From Pantoea sp. Lij88 (lineage in GTDB: Bacteria > Pseudomonadota > Gammaproteobacteria > Enterobacterales > Enterobacteriaceae): DNA of 64,000 nucleotides. Below are positions 60,558 through 64,000 of this stretch, piece by piece. The stretch spans positions 1-64,000 of the forward strand of contig NZ_CP118269.1 in NCBI RefSeq assembly GCF_030062155.1, read 5' to 3'. The notes under the pieces were generated by a model, which ran no database searches, was not told the DNA's origin, and worked only from the letters and a program-made list of their open reading frames with translations. The position numbers were made by a program, and so were the translations under genes. Every line of letters begins with the position of its first letter. The first letter of the stretch is position 1.

Positions 60558-60566
60558 TTATGCACA
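60558..60566. promoter_or_regulatory. DnaA box between asnC and mioC
   Basis: TTATGCACA fits the consensus TTATNCACA. It lies directly after the asnC stop, so it could affect both readthrough into mioC and origin activity. Confidence 0.6.
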
Positions 60567-60578
60567 GGGCGGAGAGGA

Positions 60579-61040
60579 TCAGGGCTTGATGGTCCGCATG
60601 ATCGGGTTTTGCAGCGAGATCAGGGTTTCTGTCGACTGGATTTCATCAATGGTCTGGATCTTGTTGATCAGCACCTGTTGCAGGGCATCGATTGACCGGC
60701 ACATGACTTTAATAAAGATGCTGTAGTGGCCGGTCGTGTACCAGGCCTCGACGACTTCATCCAGCGCATCCAGTTTGCTCAGCGCCGCCGGATAGTCACG
60801 CGCACTCTTGAGGATAATGCCGATAAAACAGCAGACATCAAACCCCAGCTGGCGCGGATCGATATCTACCCGGGTGCCCAGAATAATGCCCGCCTGCTTC
60901 ATCTTTTCCACACGCACATGAATGGTGCCGGGGCTGACATTAAACTGTTTTGCCAGCTCGGCGTAAGCGGTGCGCGCGTTATCCAGCAGGGCATTCAGAA
61001 TGCCGCGATCCAGGTTATCGAGCTGCAGATGTTCGGCCAT
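60579..61040 (-). CDS. asnC: Lrp/AsnC-type regulator AsnC
   Basis: AsnC is a feast/famine regulator that responds to asparagine. The 153 residues compare with 152 in E. coli. The N-terminal helix-turn-helix is LDNLDRGILNALLDNARTAYAELAKQFNVSPGTIHVRVEKMKQAGII, and the C-terminal RAM domain has YYTTGHYSIFIKVMCRSIDAL-type sequence (AWYTTGHYSIFIKVM). ATG at 61040 is chosen because GAGG lies 6 bases before it; ATG at 61046 is an alternative. Its usual divergent target asnA is not present next to it; ovoA stands there instead. Confidence 0.95.
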   Translation of the reverse strand: MAEHLQLDNLDRGILNALLDNARTAYAELAKQFNVSPGTIHVRVEKMKQAGIILGTRVDIDPRQLGFDVCCFIGIILKSARDYPAALSKLDALDEVVEAWYTTGHYSIFIKVMCRSIDALQQVLINKIQTIDEIQSTETLISLQNPIMRTIKP

Positions 61041-61143
61041 GGCCATCCTCGTTATTGGTCTGCTTGAGTAAACAAAGGTGAATGTGCAGCAAAATAACGG
61101 TTCAGGCAACTACCGGCAGCGACGGGCGCCGCTGCCGGTTCAC

Positions 61144-63282
61144 TTAGCGTTTGCGCCAGACGGTGACCTGCGCCAGCGTGTGCTGGAACTTGCGGGCCGT
61201 TTCGCGGATCACAAACGGTTTATCCTGCGGTTCATCGACCAGGTCGAAGTCGGCCGCCAGCAGACGTTGCAGTGCTTGCAGTGTGGTCAGTGCCTCACCA
61301 TTCTCACGCACGCCGCCCAGCCAGTTCTCCTTCGGCGTGAAATCTTCCAGCCAGGTGTAAGGCGATGAGAGCAGCAGAATGCCGCCCTGACGCAGCATCG
61401 GTGTGATGTCACGCAGGAAGCGTGCAGGCTGACGCAGACGATCGATCAGGTTGGAGGCGAGTACCAGATCGTAACGGCCAGGCTGCGGCTTCAGGTTACA
61501 GGCGTCGCCCTGAACAAACTGAATCCGCTGCGCCAGTTCGCTCTCCAGTGAGAAATCTTTCAGGCGAACCTGACGATACTCCACCAGATCGCCTTCCTGC
61601 GGCAGCAGATAACGGAAGTCTTCGCCGCTGGCCAGCTGCAGCGCCACATCAATGAAGCGTGCCGAATAGTCCATCCCGGTAACGCGTTCAAAGTGGCGTG
61701 CCAGTTCAAAACTGGCGCGTCCGGTGGCACAGCCGATATCCAGAGCATCGCCACGGGCCGGGGTGTAGTTAAGCGCCAGCTTCACCAGGCTTTCGGCATA
61801 GTTATCCACGCCGAAATAGCGCGGGCCATACTGGAAGTCGAGGTACTGCGACACCATCGCGTCTGATTCATACGGGTTCAGCGCCATGGTCTCCTGATGG
61901 CTGGAAACCACGTAGCGGAAACCGGCATGCTGGAAGAAGTGGCGGCGGAACGCATAGCGTGCTGATTTCAGCGCTTCGTTGCCGGTCGAGATCCAGCTGC
62001 CGCCTTTAATCAGCGAATGTTTGCCATCGAAGGTCGGAGTAGAGAAATCATCGTAAAGCGGGTGGACTTTGAAGCCTTCAAAGCCGTTAGTTGGCGTGGT
62101 TGTCCACTGCCAGACGTTACCGACGATATCGAAGAATTCGCCCTGGGCGAAGAGATCGACTGGCGAGGAGGAAGCCCAGTACGCCAGGTTGATGTTGCCC
62201 GGCGCCCGCTCCCAGTCCGGCTGATCGCCCACGACCTGTTCGCGCAGCTGAGCCCACTCCGCTTCACAGGGAAGCTGAACGCTCATGCCGGTCTGATCCG
62301 CCTTCCATCGGCAGAACGCCGCCGCTTCCAGCTGATTCACCTCGGCAGGCCAGTCCCATGGCATAGTGACTTCTTCACACATCAGACGCAGTTTAAGCTG
62401 ATCGGGCATCGCAGGCGTGCCGACCCAGAAAGTGGGCATCTCTGCTTTGGCAAACTGACACCAGCCCCAGCCTTCATCATCCCACCAGCGGGCATCCTGA
62501 TAACCGCCCGCCTCAACGAACGCCAGAAATTCTGCGTTGCTGACCAGCATTTTGCTCGCCCTGAACGGCTGCAGCGCAACCTGCTGGCGGCCATATTCGT
62601 TATCCCAGCCGTAGGTATCGTCGGTTTTACCCAGCGTGACGGTGCCGCCAGGCATCGGCAGCAGCGTGTTGGCCGGCACAGCTTCGCGCTGGTGGCGCGC
62701 CATCGGACAGGCCGGCCACGCGGCCTGCGGTCTGACCCACTCAACCGGTAACTGGCGGATCAGCACGCTGGAGGTTTCCAGATGGATACGCTCATGCTCA
62801 ATACCCATCAGGATCACCCAGGCCGGGCTCTCCCAGCTGATCGGCAGCGTAATCGGCATGGTCTGGATCAGATCGCTGACCAGCGCTTTCACGCGTCCGC
62901 GGTATTCACGGACTTCTTCAATAGTGGGCCAGTCATAGTGGCTGTCGTTGAGATCGTCCCAGCTCATCTCATCCACACCAATCGCCATCATCGCTTCGAT
63001 ACGATCGTCCAGACGCGCGTCAATCAGGCGTCCGGCCATCAGCTTATTAATGTAGAAGGTGGCAGTATGGCCAAAATAGAAGATAAGCGGATGGCGCAGC
63101 GGAATGGCTTTGGTAAACCAGGCCTTCGAATCGGCCAGACAGGTGAACAGACTTTCATACTGTTCCCAGGTCTGATGAAAATAGGCCAGCAATTCGGCAC
63201 GTTTTTGTTCTGTATTCTGGCCGGAGAGCAATAACGTCCGCGTCGGTGCAGGCAAATCGCGGTGGGGTTGAGCAAGCGTCAC
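61144..63282 (-). CDS. ovoA: 5-histidylcysteine sulfoxide synthase / 4-mercaptohistidine N1-methyltransferase OvoA
   Basis: OvoA joins histidine and cysteine with oxygen on a non-haem iron centre and carries the methyltransferase for ovothiol synthesis. The 712 residues hold three domains. A DinB-like part (about 30-190) has the iron motif His163-x3-His167-x-Glu169 (EHERIHLETS). A formylglycine-generating-enzyme-like part (about 205-460) has FDIVGNVWQWTTTPTNGFEG and LIKGGSWISTGNEALKSARYAFR. A C-terminal SAM methyltransferase has ALDIGCATGRASFELA. The start is GTG at 63282 with GGAG 7 bases upstream. The known model enzyme is from Erwinia tasmaniensis. The lyase for the next step is not in this window. 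Confidence 0.9.
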   Translation of the reverse strand: MTLAQPHRDLPAPTRTLLLSGQNTEQKRAELLAYFHQTWEQYESLFTCLADSKAWFTKAIPLRHPLIFYFGHTATFYINKLMAGRLIDARLDDRIEAMMAIGVDEMSWDDLNDSHYDWPTIEEVREYRGRVKALVSDLIQTMPITLPISWESPAWVILMGIEHERIHLETSSVLIRQLPVEWVRPQAAWPACPMARHQREAVPANTLLPMPGGTVTLGKTDDTYGWDNEYGRQQVALQPFRASKMLVSNAEFLAFVEAGGYQDARWWDDEGWGWCQFAKAEMPTFWVGTPAMPDQLKLRLMCEEVTMPWDWPAEVNQLEAAAFCRWKADQTGMSVQLPCEAEWAQLREQVVGDQPDWERAPGNINLAYWASSSPVDLFAQGEFFDIVGNVWQWTTTPTNGFEGFKVHPLYDDFSTPTFDGKHSLIKGGSWISTGNEALKSARYAFRRHFFQHAGFRYVVSSHQETMALNPYESDAMVSQYLDFQYGPRYFGVDNYAESLVKLALNYTPARGDALDIGCATGRASFELARHFERVTGMDYSARFIDVALQLASGEDFRYLLPQEGDLVEYRQVRLKDFSLESELAQRIQFVQGDACNLKPQPGRYDLVLASNLIDRLRQPARFLRDITPMLRQGGILLLSSPYTWLEDFTPKENWLGGVRENGEALTTLQALQRLLAADFDLVDEPQDKPFVIRETARKFQHTLAQVTVWRKR

Positions 63283-63353
63283 AGGAAGCTCCAGATTGCT
63301 GAGTAAGTGAAACGGTAATTTACTATAGCAAAGAAGCTTTTCTGTCAGATGAC

Positions 63354-64000
63354 TTAACGGCGCCAGTGGCGCAGCAGGCGGCTTTTCATGCCGGTATCGA
63401 AGCGCCAGATATGGTCGAAGATGCGCAGAATGCCTGGTTTCCCGTGGGCCGACATGGCGACGGCGTGAAAACGTTGCTGATTGTGTCGCTGGCGCGTTTT
63501 AATCGCCCCGATCACCTCTTCCGGCAGACGCTGGGCAATAAAATCGGAGACGATCACCGCATCGGCCTCCTGCCACAGTGCGCCTTCCATCCGGGTGACA
63601 ACAGAGGACAGACAGGCAGCCAGATCGGTACCGCCGCGAAAACGCTGACTGAGAAAGCGAATCGCCTGTTCCAGTCCGTCATCACCGGTCAGCTCATAGC
63701 CAATCACCTCATGAGCAAACAGCATGATGTAGCAGCGACGGCGATCGGCCAGCGCGACCTTCAGCAGTGCCAGACAAAATGCCTTGGCGCAGCGCTCATT
63801 GAAGCCACCCATCGAACCGGAGGTATCAACGCAGACGATAAACGGCCCGCGCGGCTGCTCTTCATGCTGCTGGTGGCTGGCCGGACGCATCGTCACCTTT
63901 TCATGCCAGGCATCGCCCTGCAGCTTGTAAGTCAGCAGCCGTTTTTCCACCAGCCGCCGGTAAAATTCCAGCTCCAGTTCGCTGATGCTCAGCGCGGCTA
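63354..64000 (-). CDS. viaA: ViaA, VWA-domain partner of RavA (C-terminal part)
   Basis: This is the 3' part of viaA; the reading frame stays open to the window edge at 64000, so the start is missing. The visible 215 residues match the C-terminus of E. coli ViaA (484 residues). The von Willebrand A MIDAS motif is [13 protein letters not shown], followed by [11 protein letters not shown] and [17 protein letters not shown], and it ends [22 protein letters not shown]. ViaA works with the MoxR-type ATPase RavA, which should lie beyond the edge. ovoA follows 71 bases downstream on the same strand. Confidence 0.95.
   Translation of the reverse strand, partial: AALSISELELEFYRRLVEKRLLTYKLQGDAWHEKVTMRPASHQQHEEQPRGPFIVCVDTSGSMGGFNERCAKAFCLALLKVALADRRRCYIMLFAHEVIGYELTGDDGLEQAIRFLSQRFRGGTDLAACLSSVVTRMEGALWQEADAVIVSDFIAQRLPEEVIGAIKTRQRHNQQRFHAVAMSAHGKPGILRIFDHIWRFDTGMKSRLLRHWRR

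Overview
The window is chromosomal DNA of a gammaproteobacterium of the order Enterobacterales, most likely family Erwiniaceae and probably Pantoea. The family call rests on gene order typical of enteric bacteria around the origin (dnaA-dnaN-recF-gyrB; pst-glmS-glmU-atp-rsmG-mnmG-oriC-mioC-asnC), a single ibpA without ibpB that carries His66 and Asp109, a 2-ketogluconate operon and an OvoA-type enzyme. The genus is an inference. Base 1 is the GTG start of dnaA, so the record appears to be cut at that gene. The origin itself lies near the other end of the window (about 59650-59910).

Layout. 1-6279 holds replication genes, with a 245-base gap between dnaN and recF that contains a long imperfect hairpin. 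6471-10286 holds a YhcH-family gene, yidA, yidR, yidQ and ibpA, the last with a sigma-32 promoter and a ROSE-like RNA thermometer. 10570-16304 is a co-directional, tightly packed six-gene minus-strand block: a PP-loop ATP pyrophosphatase, an ATP-grasp ligase, a stand-alone class II glutamine amidotransferase, a 2-oxoglutarate/Fe(II) oxygenase, a YeaK/YbaK-type aminoacyl-tRNA deacylase and an EamA exporter. A MocR-type regulator is read divergently from it. This looks like a small amino-acid- or dipeptide-type natural-product locus and is the best candidate here for an undescribed system.

17930-27032 holds avtA, a 2-ketogluconate operon (kguE-kguK-kguT-kguD/ghrB) with a PtxS-like LacI repressor and a perfect 14-base operator palindrome, a second LacI regulator, yiaD and tag. 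27188-31418 holds an orphan outer-membrane barrel protein, an unknown membrane protein, dnaT-dnaC and a ROK regulator. 31478-39595 is the complete xylose regulon (xylR, xylHGF, then divergent xylAB). An MFS transporter follows, then the Pho-regulated pstSCAB-phoU operon with tandem Pho boxes, then glmS and glmU, then the full atpIBEFHAGDC operon, rsmG and mnmG.

59552-64000 holds oriC with GATC-rich AT repeats and DnaA boxes, then mioC, asnC (without asnA), ovoA and the C-terminal part of viaA, which runs off the window edge.

No tRNA, rRNA, insertion sequence, prophage or CRISPR array was seen. Functional calls come from reading motifs and from remembered family sequences; no database search was run.
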